A stretch of 64,000 bases of DNA from Ascidia mentula (lineage: Eukaryota; Chordata; Ascidiacea; Phlebobranchia; Ascidiidae): positions 8,499,001 through 8,563,000 of the forward strand of contig OX387199.1 in assembly GCA_947561715.1 (NCBI GenBank), given 5' to 3'. The stretch's first letter is position 1. The number at the start of each line of letters is the position of its first letter. Shown one piece after another: positions 12,720 to 50,689 of the stretch. The notes beneath the pieces are model-generated. The model worked only from the letters and a program-made list of their open reading frames with translations, ran no database searches and was not told where the DNA came from. The position numbers and the translations under genes were made by a program.

Positions 12720-15700
12720 TCGTCCCGTTACCCCTTCCAGCGCGATTATGGCTATGTGATGATCGATTGATGATGATGATCTCGTTTTTTCGCCTGGTCC
12801 CGTTTCTTTGCTTCTTTGTACTTAACGGGCCGCCGTTTTTACCGTTTTTTTTTCTGTGTGTGTTTTGTGTAAGTTGGTCTCAAATGCCGAACCTGGCTTT
12901 CCAATGACGATTTTTCCTCGTTCGGATTTCTGCATCGGCAGTATTGCCCAGTTTGTCACGCGAACGAGATCGCCTTGAAATTGTGTCAATATGGGTTTAC
13001 GACCTAAATCATGAAATTCACCAATCGACAAGCGTGTTCGCCTGCCTGCCCAAAATCCCATGTAACTGCTCTCAAAGCACACGCGTTCCCAATTATCGCT
13101 CTCCTTTTTTGCGCCCACTTCCGTTTCGCTACAAAGAGCCTTAGCAAAATATGTCGTAATTCGCTTTGTTTCACGACGACCCTATGAACCCCCTTTACCG
13201 TGTGGCCAAACGTCTTCATGCAATCCTCACTCATCTTTAAGTTTGTTGTTTGTGTTTTTCCGGCATCAAGCGGGCGTTTTAAAAAGATTTTATTGCGACC
13301 CATCCCAAACCTCACAACCAATGAATTTTACACGATCTCCGCGAACTTTCTGGGTCTTTTCGGGTAAATTTTAAATTCTCGGCGCTTCTTTTGTCGCAAT
13401 TTTTCTCAAATTCCGCTTTACTTGTAACAGCAAACCCCGTTTATTCGGTTATAGGAATCACAACGAACAGTTACATAGGTGGGCGTGTGTTACTTACAAA
13501 TATGTTTTGAAAACGAATCTGTTCAATTGCCTCACCTCTTTAGCTCGCCTGCAATTATGCGGTTAAGTCTCGGTTCACTCGTAGGATTAAACAACATTTT
13601 AGCCATCAATTTAATACGTTTTAAAACCCCAATTCCAGCAACTTGCCTGTGTCCAAATCCTTCGCCGTTTAATTGTTTTTATCGCGCTTTTCTACGTTTA
13701 AAAACGCAGTCGGCGCTGTTTTGTTATAAACTATAACTATTGCAAATAAGGTAATAATTTTTGGGTTTGTGGTTTTTGGAAATGCTTTATTGACGCGCAT
13801 CTGTTGTTTTACCACCAACCGCACAATGGTGCCCTCCCGCGACGACTTGCGCGGGATTTTTCGACCGCTGGGGCGCGCACCTTTTTAAATCGAGTTTCTT
13901 CCCAAAGCTCTGCGCGTTTAACACTTAAAAATGCACTTACTGACTTCAGTTGGCGTTTTAAACAGAACCAAACTTACGTTCAATCATACTCACGACGCCC
14001 AAGCTTCCAAATTTCTCAAAGGGTAAATCCTATTACAATGACACCGAGACGTTTTTTTCTGGCCCAAACCAAACTAAACTTGCAAATTTACCCAAACTGT
14101 TTAATACTCCAGCACCTAGCTGTCCCTGGGATATTGAACCCTACTAACAATAAGTTCTCAACAAAAAAATGCACTGTGAGCACAGAAGGGCGACCTGATG
14201 TTTCACCTCCGTTACCGCCAGGGGACGCACTTGCGCCGCCCACATGAGTTGTTTTATTATTCCAGTTGTAATCTCCGCGGCGCAGTCTCCCTTTTTTACG
14301 ACGTGTTGTCTGCGAAAAACTATTTTCGGTGCTCTTAACAGTGCGTGTCTGGATCCTGTTTTGGTTCCCCTGCCCAATAACATATCACTGGGGGGATTAT
14401 TTTTAAATAACCACCAGGTCTCGGTGTATCGCCCAACTATAGGGCCAGCCACACTGTTACGTCACAGTTTATAAGACAGTATTATTGCAATTAATCGGTC
14501 TCTATTGAGGGTACATGCTTCTTTTCTTTTTTGCTACGTCATGCCAAAACGTTTCGTCTGGAACTATACACCGTGGAGCGTTTTTAATACCAGCTTTGTT
14601 TTTTTTTAATGTACCCTCACCGGTTTTATACGGAACACGCCATGAGGTGTATTGTGTAGCTCTCTTTGTGTACCGTGCCTTGTACGTGGTTTTCTTGTGA
14701 GCGGGCGTATTTTCCAATGACAAACTCGTGGGTAATTTTATAAATCTATACGAAGGCTTATCCTTTCCAATGCAAATATTACTTCTCCAACTATTTTGAA
14801 CCCGTCGGTTGAACACGTATATACTGTGGCTGTTAAACACGTTTTCACCCGTTCCCAGTACAGGTTTATGTGTAAACCACGCACATACAACAATCGTCGC
14901 CGTAACTGCCAATCCGCTCTGCAAAGCATTTGCTGCTTGTTGTTGTGTTTATGCAAGAATTCGCCCCGTCGATGTGAAAGTTGGGTCTGCCGCCGACTTT
15001 TCAGCTGAATTGTATCAACTCATCACGTGGCCCTCGCGCGTTCCTGTATCTCATGCCGCTAGACGGCGCCAGCGATCGCTACTTCCCGTCATGTCGTCGC
15101 GGCGTCAACACCAATGCGCGCCTGGGTTATTTTCCGTAAACTTCTTGCATTCTCGCGTGTTTTCTTGTTTGTAAGTGTATTTTCCACCCATTGCGACTAT
15201 CGCGTTGTGAGCCTCGCTGTTTGCCCCCCCAATTTTCCCTTTTCGCGCGTGTGTTTTGTGTGCCCCCATTTTTGATGACGTCATCGTAGCAGCGAGCTCA
15301 TTACTCGCAGTAGTTTTAAGCAAGTCGCTTCTTAAATTTTAGACCCGTCTTTTTTCTCACCATGATATGGGTCACAATAAAATGAGTCCCATTGCTACCA
15401 GGTTGCGTGGTGGTTGTACCAGACCGTCCACAGAGTTTAGTAATGTTCGTGTTTAAACCTTCAAAAAACAATGGAAGAATTGGCCGTTTCCGTTCATGTA
15501 TGGAAAGGATTTTTGAAACCGCAGCATATCCGACTGAGAAGCACAGCAGTTCTGATTGACATTTTTAGTAGGTTAATCCGCCTCTAACATTCCTGTTTAC
15601 TGTGGCGACAAATACGACAGTTCAACACATGATTTTTAAGTTGCAGTTTATATTAATCATATTACAAAGATAAGAAATTCTTTTAAACAACGTTTCCCTG

Positions 15701-17700
15701 TACTGGTTATTTTCTATAGTGTTGATTAGTCATCTCCTAAAAAAATGCACTGGCGCACAAAACTTTTTTTCCGGTGCGTTATTTTTTTTCCGCTCGTTGT
15801 CGCCAGAGCGCAGCCAAATTCGCGAACATTTTCCACAACTGGGGTTCGTAGATGAAGCGATTACGTCACGCCTGTGCGTCATTAAACTTGGTCCACGAGC
15901 AAAGCTCTCCGATGGAATGTCGATCGGACAGCTCAACAAATTTTCCGCATATCGACAAAATTGAGATATATGAAGTTTACGTAAAATTCCGCAATAAAGA
16001 TTGAATACATCGTTTGAACCACCTTTTGCATTTACACATTTGCTCAAACATCGTTACAACATGGTTTTGGTTGCACCAACTATCAACTTCTTCCCAATGT
16101 ATACCTGAAACTTTATTACTCCAAACAATATGAGACAAATATAATTTCCTATGTGTGCACGTACTAAACAATAGCGCTACAATAACGCTGAAAAGATTTG
16201 TCTGTTTTATTAACACTAGTGCAAATTAGTATTTTGAATTTTCGAATGGCGTATTCCCAGGGATACATCGACAGAAACGGACGCAGTCGCTTTTGCAGAA
16301 CTATTGTCAACTCATAAACTTGTAACTTAAATATCTGGCCTAAACCGAACAGGCTAATTCATTTGGCTATTGGCACAGAAATGTGGACTGCGGTATTGAT
16401 CATTTAAAAACTCGAAATAACTTTGTTAAATGGTTGCTGCGTATGTGGTTTTATTACCAAGAAACCAACCGAAAAGACGTTAAAAAAACGCCACATATGT
16501 TTGTCCTGGCGATGGCGCTAGTAAGCTAGAGTGCTAAGGTATTTGCGCATCAAACAATTTCTTAAAATGCAAGAGACATGTTCAGTAAAGTGAAATGGAT
16601 AATACATGTTCAGGATGTTGTTTTGCGTTAAAACACGTTTACAGATTGGTGTTAAATGCTTTTTATGACGTTTTGAAGATTGGAAACATTACATAATTCA
16701 GGTAACTTCGTTCCTCCTTCATAACTTAACGCGAAATATCAGTTGTAAGTTTTTAGTCAGTGCTGATCGGTGTACAAATAAAATTTCCCACAGGTAGATC
16801 TATTTTACATTCTTACCAACATTTGCCAAAAGTGCTGCAGTTTTGTTAAATACGTTCCATCACAGTCCACACAGTGTACAGTGCGTATACTATGGTTGCA
16901 TTCATCCAACAAGCTATACCTCAAAGTAAGCACCGAGGAATAAGCACAGTCTTTTATCTCATAACGCTCTAATTCACATCACATACTTCCTTTCCGTAGC
17001 TAAGCAATCGCAATTAAAAGAACCTCTTGTCAGTTGCAAATATCTGCCAATTGAACAATACACCTGCTGGATAGGCTCCGACTTGTAAACCCAGCCGACA
17101 TTGACGAACACATTAATCTAGCACGACCGCCATTGTCGCATGATTATTGCGCGACAAGTGCTAATTGTCACTAAACGATCAAAGGCAGAAAACTTTGGGG
17201 AAATGTTACATTGTCCAAATTGGTTTCTTTTGTTTGAAAGTTCCGTTTGCAAGTAATTAGCAAAGAGGATTAAGAGCTTGAGAACAATGACAGTGCTAAG
17301 GTATAAAACTTAGACGTTTTGAATTGAGCTCGCATTAACTTGGTAATATAATCTGCTACGGACCCTGGAAGTTAGTCATTGACGCAAACACAAAGTTTGC
17401 GTCCACGCTGGTGTGGTTTTAGTTAGTTTTACTGAGCTGTTTTTAGGTAGTTTTTTTTTATTAAGTTAAGTTAATATTCTGTGGTAAGAGTAGTAATTCG
17501 ATGGTACAAGAAAGAAATGCGTCAAACAGATAAATAGATAAAATCTAAACACAGCAGAGATCGTTTAGGTTAACCTGAACTACGCACCCGATCTTAACTC
17601 GTAATTATGTAAAAAAAAATCTGCGCAAATCATGAATCAGCTCAACCCCCAGGTAAAGCTATTCCCGCTGTACGAGCGAAAAAAAACTGAACGTCTCTCC
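12720..17700. other. CNOT6 3' UTR and intergenic region upstream of Pax2/5/8
   Basis: No exon of a recognisable family was found on either strand. The first part should be CNOT6 3' UTR. No AATAAA lies near the stop; the first clear one on the plus strand is at 15376-15381, and an ATTAAA occurs near 13586, so the transcript end is unclear. The sequence is CpG-rich, and 13700-15300 has long T tracts. A short GC hairpin (cccgcg/gcggg) lies near 13835. ORFs of up to 147 codons here show no domain and overlap each other on both strands, as expected by chance. Confidence 0.5.
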
Positions 17701-17726
17701 AACCTACCGCCTTCTGTGGTCCCGGG

Positions 17727-17742
17727 TATAAATATGACGTCA
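17727..17742 (+). promoter_or_regulatory. Candidate Pax2/5/8 core promoter: TATA box abutting a CRE
   Basis: The sequence tataaata (17727-17734) is followed directly by a perfect CRE, tgacgtca (17735-17742). The strand, and the position 642 bases upstream of the first coding ATG at 18384, fit a promoter. Transcription would be expected to start near 17755-17765. Upstream ATGs occur in the presumed 5' UTR, so a spliced or trans-spliced leader is possible. Confidence 0.5.
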
Positions 17743-18383
17743 TAGACGAGCATTCGGCACTTGAAGTACGAGCGGATCGAAGGAATAGTCGCGCTTTCGA
17801 TCATCTTCTCGAGAGAGCTGGGCGCGCGATTGTTTTTTAGATTTCTCCGCGAAAGACACGCGCGCACTCGAAAGGGTTTCGCGATATTAGGCCTGAAGGA
17901 CAGCGACGCGTTCGTTAAGTGATTAGAGTGGCCAATTGTTTTCATTTGGTCAGAAGCTTGCTAATATGTCTTGCGCGTGTTTGTGTTTTTTGTTTTTTGG
18001 GGTCTTGGTTCGGAAAGAATCCTGTAGGCACTCATAGTTGAGAAGCAGCAGCAGCAATTCTGGAATTAGTTTCAAGCCTTTGTGGTATTTCAGCTTTAAG
18101 TTTTGTTAAAGATTTTTTGTACCAGAAAACCTGCTTAAGAGTGGTTTACTGAACCCAACAAACGCTTATGTCTCATTTTCAACTTGAATAATAATGATTT
18201 TACTCAGAGTAGGAAATACAATTAATTTTTCGTTTGTGTCTATGAGCAGGCAGTAAGTAAAACAATAGCAAGCGATTTTATAATCCAAGTCAGCAATCCC
18301 CGTGCGATTTCAAAACTTACACAGACTTTTACGAGTGAACTGGGACTGAGCGTCAACATCTTTAGTCTGCGGATAGTTGAGCA

Positions 18384-42802
<24,419 letters not shown>

Positions 42803-43765
42803 CGCCACCATTGACAATGGCATCCGAATGGCATCAGTAAAAGACAAAGTATACATCTTGCAACGGTGTATTGGTTAACGGGTTGTCGCCCCACTAGACA
42901 AGCTGCGTTATTAAATTCTTTTTGTTGTAATCTTTTGATTTGTATCATACATTTTGTAATGTCGCTGTGTCCTGGTCTTTGTGCATAAATGTGCCACTTC
43001 AACTTCAAGAATACTTCAAAAATTCTGTAAGATGGACTTGAATGAAAAAACAAATTCTTCAGGATCAATCTGTGACGGATTAACCACGACTGTCTTCATC
43101 CCACCTGCTTTTATTTTTCTTCAGATGATTTCTTCATATTACTAAATGAACTTGTTAGTTTTTAAGTCATTGTAAATGCATTTTGAAATTGTCAGTACGA
43201 TTTTTGTCGTTTTTTTGCCACCTACCCGTCTTCAATCTTACCAGTAGCCGATTTCCCGTTTGTTGTTTTTGTTTGTTTGTGTGTCATGTGTCCTTTTTTT
43301 TTTCTTCAGTATCGCCTATTATTAGACCGAATCAATGCGTTACCTTCAAATAGGTGGATTTACACACTATCCGAAATACGTTGCTGTCTATTTTCGTTTG
43401 CAAACTCCACCCGGATCGGTTCCTGCTTGAAACTGTAGCTGCACAGAAATACTTTGGTTATTTTCTTGTATGTAAATTAACAGTCACTGGTACCCCATTG
43501 TGGTTAAGTGTAATGACGGACTCAAAAATGTAAACTGCGAACAAACGCGGTTGGGACTCGTTTTTAAAACTGCTCCAAATCTTTCCAACGCTTGTCCACT
43601 GCCATTATACGGTATATAGCTAAACAAGCCATTTAGCGCTTAGCCGAGTATGCTGCTGTTTTTTCTTTACCATTATTGCATTTTTGATTCATGGATGAGT
43701 GCAACAGTGACTTTCTGATACACGTGAAAGTAAGACATGGCGCCATTTCATTAATTTGATCTTCG

Positions 43766-43771
43766 AATAAA
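43766..43771 (+). terminator. Candidate Pax2/5/8 polyadenylation signal
   Basis: AATAAA, 964 bases after the Pax stop codon, is followed by TG-rich sequence (acattttgtggagtg) suitable as a downstream element. It is the first clear canonical signal on the plus strand after the stop, giving a 3' UTR of about 1 kb. Confidence 0.45.
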
Positions 43772-43794
43772 CATTTTGTGGAGTGTAAGAAAAC

Positions 43795-45984
43795 ATGTCG
43801 AATACTGCAGTTGTTCTAACAAACTTGAGTGAAATTGATGCACAGGAAAATAGGATTATACATATGTCTTGTGTCTAGTGCACAAATTAAAGCATGAAAA
43901 GCTATTTCGTATCTTGTTTGATATAATTTAGTAACACGTGACTTTTCATCATCTTGACGCAGTAATGCGTGTCGCCAAAGCTATGGACACAATTCGTAAA
44001 CTATCGAAAACTGAAATAAGTTTGAGAGCTGCAGACAGGGTGTGTACACGCACTGTTTCGACCTGTAAGGTCTCATCAGTGCAGCTGTTGATGTGGCACT
44101 GTGCTAGCTGGTAGGCGTGTATACACCCTGTCTGCAGCTCTCATTGATTATTATGGCTCTTTTGCGCATATAATATGAAATAAGTTTGAAGTTGTGTATA
44201 CCGACTACGACCATAGCAATGAACCTGCAGATAAGTATTGGTGTACGAGGCAAAAAATTTTCATTAAAGCTATTTAAACCCTATATGGGTATTAGATTGG
44301 AGAAATCCTGTGTTCAAGGCCCTCAGCAAAAATGCAGGTCTACACGGTGGGCATTTCCCAGCACCAAAACTAATTTTCATAGAAATACCAATAAGCGTCC
44401 TTCAATTGAAATACATGCATTTAAATCAGTTCCAACGTTTGCCGCAACGCAATTTTTCTTCCCGCCCGCCCGGTGTCGCTGTAGAGCATGTTACGCATAT
44501 TTGAGCCGCCTACAAAATGTTTTTCATTGAACTTCGATTGCTTTATGACGTCATACGCTTTAGTCGGGTTGTATTGACGTCACTTGCATCTCTGGTCCAT
44601 AGAACACCAGAAGGATAGTTCGACGTGCAGATAACTGCTCATGCCAATTCACCTTAAAAGATAATATAGAGTTAGGATATATATATATTCAGATTAGTAT
44701 ATGTCAGACTATTTGGGCATTATACAAGTGCATCGTATGGATACTTATCAAACCACACTATTTATATTAAAACTTAAACAAAAAAGATAAATGCCACAGA
44801 TGTTTACCGTTTTTATCTTTTTGAATAAAAAGTTTGTTCTAACCTGTCACAGTTACACGTTTCTTGGGATGGTTCATTGTAAAGTACCATTTTCCTTTTT
44901 TCATTCAAATCTGTCACATTTACTCCAGGAAGCTTTAGCCATGAGTCAACAGTCAGATTAGGAAGTAAGTGGGTGCAGATTGCTTCGGTATCGAATGGCG
45001 GCTAAGTCAAATTTACATTCCTTTTTTGTAGAGTTTGTTTCTTGTTGATATTTTGCATATTTCCTCAATAACTGAGGCAAGGGAAATGTGCTACAAGCAA
45101 CACGCCGACATTGCAAGACCACAGATTAGGACGCCATTCGATGCAACGGAACGGCGCAAGAATTTGAACTTATTTGTTTTGCTCTTTGAGCCCAAACGCG
45201 CATGATTCACTATCTGTCAAGAAAACTGTTTATGACTTTAATACTACCCTGTGCGAGGACAACAACTATTTAGTTCAGTTCACATAAGGGATTTTAAGTG
45301 CACAGGAAACAATGGTAAATGCCTGTCCTTCCAGAATCATTGCTGTTACTTAACACTTAGCCCGCCTAATAAAATTGTTTATCTGCTGATAATGCACCGG
45401 AGCGAATCCCAATATTCGGCCGAATCTCCGTCTATTTAATAACTGTTGGGGTTTTTACATAGAGCCTGGATTGTACGAATGAAAAATTTAGCGAGAATAG
45501 CTCAAGGGTTAAGAAAAAAAATATGTGGATTTATGTCGCTGAAGCGAAACTACAAACTGTTTGTAAGTGTTTTAAAGTTTTTTTGTTTTGAGTACTAAAT
45601 GACGTTATATGAAAATTTATGACGTCATTAAGTAATCGGATTTCGCTCGAATTCGACCGAATCTAAATCTTTTCTGTTTTAGAACATGACCCATCTTCAA
45701 AAATAAAAAATATATTCTTTTTGATTGCGAGATTTGTTTGCAAAAAGACTTTAGCTAGTTGCAGAATATTAAAAAAGGCAGATGAGCACCCCCGATATTT
45801 TATTCTCAATATTCATTTTGATGGTTTTCGACAAGTTAAGGAACAAATATCATGATATATCAAAGCACAGAGAAATCCACACGTGCATGCTTATTGTAGT
45901 CATGCAGATTTAACCCTTTGAAATGCACAGGTTGTGTAAACACAGTACTGAAATGAGTTATTAGCGAAAGCATATGACTCTAGT
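43795..45984. other. Convergent intergenic region between Pax2/5/8 and esterase-like gene A
   Basis: The two flanking genes converge here. Apart from the inverted-repeat element at 44024-44189, I see only AT-rich sequence and chance-length ORFs. A reverse AATAAA (tttatt on the plus strand, 45799-45804) lies about 185 bases past the stop of gene A and may end its transcript. Confidence 0.4.
44012..44189. mobile_element. Short inverted-repeat element flanked by an exact 14-bp direct repeat
   Basis: The 14-mer tgaaataagtttga occurs at 44012-44025 and again at 44176-44189. Between them are two near-perfect 28-bp inverted arms (44024-44051 and 44115-44142; core gctgcagacagggtgt, one mismatch). 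The internal sequence contains gtttcgacctgtaaggtctcatcag. The structure fits a recent nonautonomous insertion with target-site duplication. A 14-bp duplication is longer than most DNA transposons make, so a SINE-like mechanism is also possible. Confidence 0.7.
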
Positions 45985-48294
45985 TTACGTAAGGGATTCT
46001 TGCGAAATATAATTCAAAAGAATTTGGTTTTTCATTAAATTAACGCCCAGTCCAAAATGCGAACCATCGAAGCTGTGTACCAACTTAGTGAGTGGTCGAT
46101 AGTCGAAAAATGGAATTTGGTGTTGGTTGCAGTAATCATGCATGGTTGCAACGTACTTGGCAGTGGATACGTCGTTTTGACTCATAAAACCTGGAGGTTT
46201 TAGCAAGCCAATAAGCATGGGCGACATGAAGAATATCTTTGGCCACATGGAAATCGTCGAAACGTTCTTGTCTTTATAGAAATCCTGACGGATTTGAACA
46301 GCTGGTCCGAGGTACCTTGTGATGACGGCTTTGGCGTCCATGTTCATGTGCATTCCAACCCCAACCAGGACAAGAGTACCTTAAAACAAAAAGCAAATAA
46401 ACAAGAAAGGAAAACGCGTGATTTGTTGAACCAAATGCATGTAAGTTTTGAAAAGCATGTCTGTGAACAACTACAGCAACTATTTCAATTATTGATCCAA
46501 TCTATAAACGTAAACAATCGGTTGCTGACGCTGCCAGGCATGTAGAAAGTGACAAAATGCTTTTCTGGCGATGAAAAATCTGTTAATTTCTTTCCGCGTT
46601 CAGGTGGTCATACATCAACAATCATTGCAACATAATTCAATAATGTAAAGGTTGTTGCATGTTTTTATAACAATCCAAACGAAATGACTATACTTTTGTC
46701 GTCAGAAGAGCTTTTGGTGATTGTTTATGAAACATGAAACTGTAGCCTTAACACGGTTAATTCCCTTTATACGGTTTATTTCTTTTCCAGCACAAAAAAG
46801 CTGATATCAAATTTATATTTAATACAAACGACCATCACATAAAGTTTCATACCTATTCTTCCGTTCAGCCCAAGCATGAGTTTGTGAAACTCCCGTGCTT
46901 CTGACATACTAAAATATACGTGCGTGGTCGCAGTAAAGTTCAACTTTTTACCACTGCACAACCTTTCCTTATAAAGTAAGTCCGCGGTTGAGGATATTAT
47001 TGCTCGGCAACCATCCCAAAAGAAAAATTGCTCCTCCACACATAAAGCCTTTTGATCCTCGTTCATATTTTTGCCCCACGCTCCCCGCTTGGTGTCGTTG
47101 CTGAGCAACATCATTAATCCGGCAAACATGTTCCGCATCAGTGAATCCCCAACGAAACGTATGTCGTGGTAAGGCGATTTATCGATGACGTCACATCCTT
47201 CTGCGCTTTCAAACTTGGTCCACGAGCACCGATAGTCATTCGGGTACCAATCTGAGAGCTCAGCGTACACGTACTTTCGCATGTCGACGCAACTAAAACA
47301 AAGCAAGCCATGAATTTAGGTTCACAGATTCTGTTTAAATGTTGTTTAAAACACAAAGTGTTAAAATAATCCTTAACATTCCAGAAAGTGATTTTTGGAA
47401 GCGATTTGCCACAAGATTATTTTAATTACCGTATTATCACAAAGTTTACTGAAGTAACAATGCAGACAGTTCAAGGCCAAACTTGCTTCAAAAACACAAG
47501 TACATATTTTTTTTAGCGATGAGACTTAGTTTGTTTTTGTAGATATAGGCATACTCTACGCAGCGTTAAGTCTGTGATCCACCTATTACAATCACAAGCT
47601 TGTTTAGTTGGAGCGCTGCAAGTTCCGTCTTGTATGTTATTGCAACATGGTTTGGATCCGTCATTGTTGCACCAGCTTCCAACCGCTGGCCACCTGCTGC
47701 CCGGTATCTTTTCCTGCAAACTAACAGTCGGAATAATTGAGTAATAAATTGAGAATAATTGAGTGTCTTACTACAGAATTGATATTGTAGCTTTGTTACT
47801 ACATCACTGGAAAGCAAATTAATGTAAAGAAATATATTGTGAAGCATTTCCGTCAGACAGGTTTCAGTTGGTAATGTTTTCATGGATTTTGGGGAAACAT
47901 TTAACCACCTTTGTGCAAACAAATAAAAAATTGACGTTCCTTTAACAAAATCTTACTTCTTGTAACCACATTTTCCATCATCGCGCCAAAGGTTTTTCAA
48001 AATCCCTTTCTTTCTCCAATACATCTGGTGTGTTCTGTCGAAACTAGAGAAATTTGCTCCTTGCCTTGTTCTCCAATTACCAACAGTCAAGTTCTGCAAC
48101 AAGTTGTTACATTCCTTTGACTTTGGCCAGACCACCGGTTCTTCTGTTACGTGTGTATGTCTGGAGGTTTGAAAGCCATATATGTTCCACCTTGCTTGTT
48201 GTTTTCCGGGATAGGCGGTTTTCCACGTTACCCACCCATACAGCAAAACCGATACCAGTATCAGCAACTGAAGCCATGACTTCTGCAATGTCAT
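45985..48294 (-). CDS. Esterase-like gene A: type II membrane SGNH/PC-esterase family protein (4 exons, 428 aa)
   Basis: Exons in transcript order are 48294-47957, 47696-47583, 47292-46853 and 46379-45985. Phases are identical to the two plus-strand paralogues. Residues 6-22 (SWLQLLILVSVLLYGWV) form a signal anchor, implying a lumenal, probably Golgi, protein. A Cys-rich segment (RWPAVGSWCNND, PCCNN, CDCN) precedes the catalytic domain. The catalytic GDS motif (IRFVGDSLMRNMF, Ser201) and the C-terminal DxxH (DGSHFG, Asp402/His405) give the Ser-Asp-His set of the PMR5/TBL/Cas1p-like PC-esterase fold. Family members move or remove acyl groups on glycans; the substrate here is unknown. Relative to B and C it lacks several residues after LLKPP (GFMSQNDV), so it is the most diverged copy. 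NXPE-like naming is possible but not established. Confidence 0.85.
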
Positions 48295-48972
48295 TTTTGC
48301 TGCTTTTGCGTATCAAATCGGTAAGGTAAGGAACAATTCAATTTCTTAAGGATAGGTACTGATGCTTAGCTGCTGTAGTTCGTTCTTTAGGTTAAGTTGG
48401 CAAACACCATTGTAGACAATAGCATACGGTTAAGGATGCAAAACATGACCAAACACAAACGTTATGCCAGGCGTTCAACAATATTTATACAGTAACGTAA
48501 TGACTAACTCACCAATGTACCCTATAAATATGTTACACTATCATACATAACTTGCAAAACGAGTATCTGTCATTATTGAAATGACGAGGAATCCCGAATT
48601 TATAAAAATATTCCTTTAAAATTTAACTATTTTATCTCAAATATATCTGTAGCATTAACGCATCTGCGTGAAACAAACAAAGAAAATAATTTATGATAAC
48701 TGATACATTTCAGCCTATAAAAAAGCTCCCAGAGTAAACAGCGGAATTACACCACAAACAACGTCACAGTCTTTCCTGTCCGATAAACTCGAATGCATTG
48801 TTCATTCGAAATTTTGGGCTGTTTCAGTTTGATCTCAGGCGTTATTGTTGATTCAAATTAAATGCTACAGGAAACACTAAACGGCAAAAATATCAGATTG
48901 GTAAAAATGGGCTCAATGAATAATGTCAAAAGATGCGATGCGCAATTAAGACTTAACGTTATGTTACTCTAT

Positions 48973-49210
48973 GCCTTGTCTCTATTTTCCTAAAGTCAAG
49001 TTCTGCAACAGGTTTAAACTCTCCTTTGACTTCGGTAATTTCACTGGTTCTTACGCTACAAGCAAATGTCTGTTGGATTGATTGCATGTATATTCCACCT
49101 TGCTTGTTGTTTTTCGAAATGGTCAATTTATCATATCACGAACCCGTACCGCAAACCGAAACAACCCATTAAAAAACTGACTGATGTGTTTCTGTAAAAT
49201 CGTTTTTCTT
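48973..49210 (-). pseudogene. Decayed first exon of an esterase-like gene
   Basis: The plus-strand sequence aligns along its length with gene A exon 1 and its 5' edge (about 48060-48305). Shared blocks include gtcaagttctgcaaca, tcctttgactt and ccaccttgcttgttgttt. Many substitutions and indels destroy the frame. No copies of exons 2-4 are seen in the 680 bases between it and gene A. It is therefore an isolated exon-1 duplication, orientation minus like gene A. Confidence 0.75.
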
Positions 49211-49700
49211 GGGCGGCGCATGGCTTATACACATAACCTACTGGTTTCTACACTGAACATGAACAACAATTATATTTTTCAACGGATGTACTTAGTTTAC
49301 TGTATTCTTTCCTCTTTCCTGTTTGGATATTGATTTAATTTACTTGGCTTTAAACCGATACCTTCTGATCGTGATATATTTTCATTGTACTGCGTTTATG
49401 TTTAAAACTGCTTAAAGACACGTGCATTTTTTGTTTCTAATTTGGTCGAGTGTCGGTGCATCAAGTTTATATGAAACAGCAAATTTCAGTTGACAGCAAA
49501 ACTTTTCATTAAAAAGATTCTAATGGTTTTAATGTTATCATCACCATTGTCCCGAAAGCAAATTATTCACCCAAATGCAGACAACAGATATTTATTACTT
49601 AACATAAGCAAGGCGTGACATTGTCGTTTACCTTCGATATAAATTCTTTCATGTTTGCATCGCTTAAAAAAACTGACTTGATATCAGAATCGAAGAAAAT

Positions 49701-49976
49701 TTGACCATGCAACCAAAAGATTTGCGTTTCAACACTGGAAAAAATGTTTGCGACCAATGCGACCAGTCTTCAAAAATAATGCGTCAGAAACGTGGTATGA
49801 CCACATTTTGCGATCCGGTTTACCCCCGAATGCGGGTGTTTGACAACAACTTAAAATCAATAACACCAGATCTCAGAAGAGCATCCACCGGTTCACTCGA
49901 GAATTTGGACAGTTTTCCAATGGGCTTTGTTATGCCATTGTTTATCGTTCCACACCCCAGAATTCACTCGCAGTGA
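49701..49976 (+). CDS. Unrecognised 91-codon ORF between esterase-like genes A and B
   Basis: The ORF starts MTMQPKDLRFN and contains CDQCDQ and a Ser/Arg-rich stretch. It is not recognised as part of any family, has no obvious splice partner, and lies in an intergenic region. Its composition is more protein-like than most chance ORFs here, but there is no firm support for expression. Confidence 0.12.
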   Translation: MTMQPKDLRFNTGKNVCDQCDQSSKIMRQKRGMTTFCDPVYPRMRVFDNNLKSITPDLRRASTGSLENLDSFPMGFVMPLFIVPHPRIHSQ

Positions 49977-50689
49977 TGGCGGTCACATCACACAACCACA
50001 AACAGAACTGATTGATTTATCCTTTTGATTATTATTGTTGATTGTCTTTAATTTACGGAATGGAAGGATGAAAAAATTCCAATATCAACAAAGAAATCAT
50101 GGTAGTCCCTTTCAGCACCTCAGACTGGGACAGAGGAAAAAAATCACGGCCATGCGCCAACTCAAGCGGTAGTTCTACTGAACCTCTTGACGAGATCGAC
50201 CGCGATTGATACCAACAAACGCTTTTTCTGGTATACCGCAGTCATCCAATATCTTTGTGGGCTCACATGGTCGTTTTGGTTGTTAATAAAGTTCTGAAGA
50301 GCCATATTGTGTGAATATGTGTTATTGTGCAATTGCAGCCGAATTAAGTTATACCCAACATTGGCGTGATTATCCATGAACAGTATCTAATTAAAACAAC
50401 ATCTGATTTTTTTCAAGTTCATGATCAGGTGTTACCTTTCGCGTATTTACAAGGGGATACATTCCTGAATTTTACCTGAATTACGGGGTGCAAACAATGA
50501 TCCTTTATGATCGTTCGATGCGGCATTCATGACAATGGAATAATTTTTCTGAGGTACAATTTCTGACGGACAATCGTCATATACCACACAATTTTCTAAC
50601 AATTTTCTGTAATATTACAATGGTGAAGCATCAAATCCGTATACCCAGCAACTACTATTGGAAGCCCAAGTACTGGTGCCGCTTCTCCT

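Noticed and set aside
14502-14924. 140-codon minus-strand ORF downstream of CNOT6
   Set aside because: Lys/Thr-rich low-information sequence overlapped by ORFs on the other strand; probably chance.
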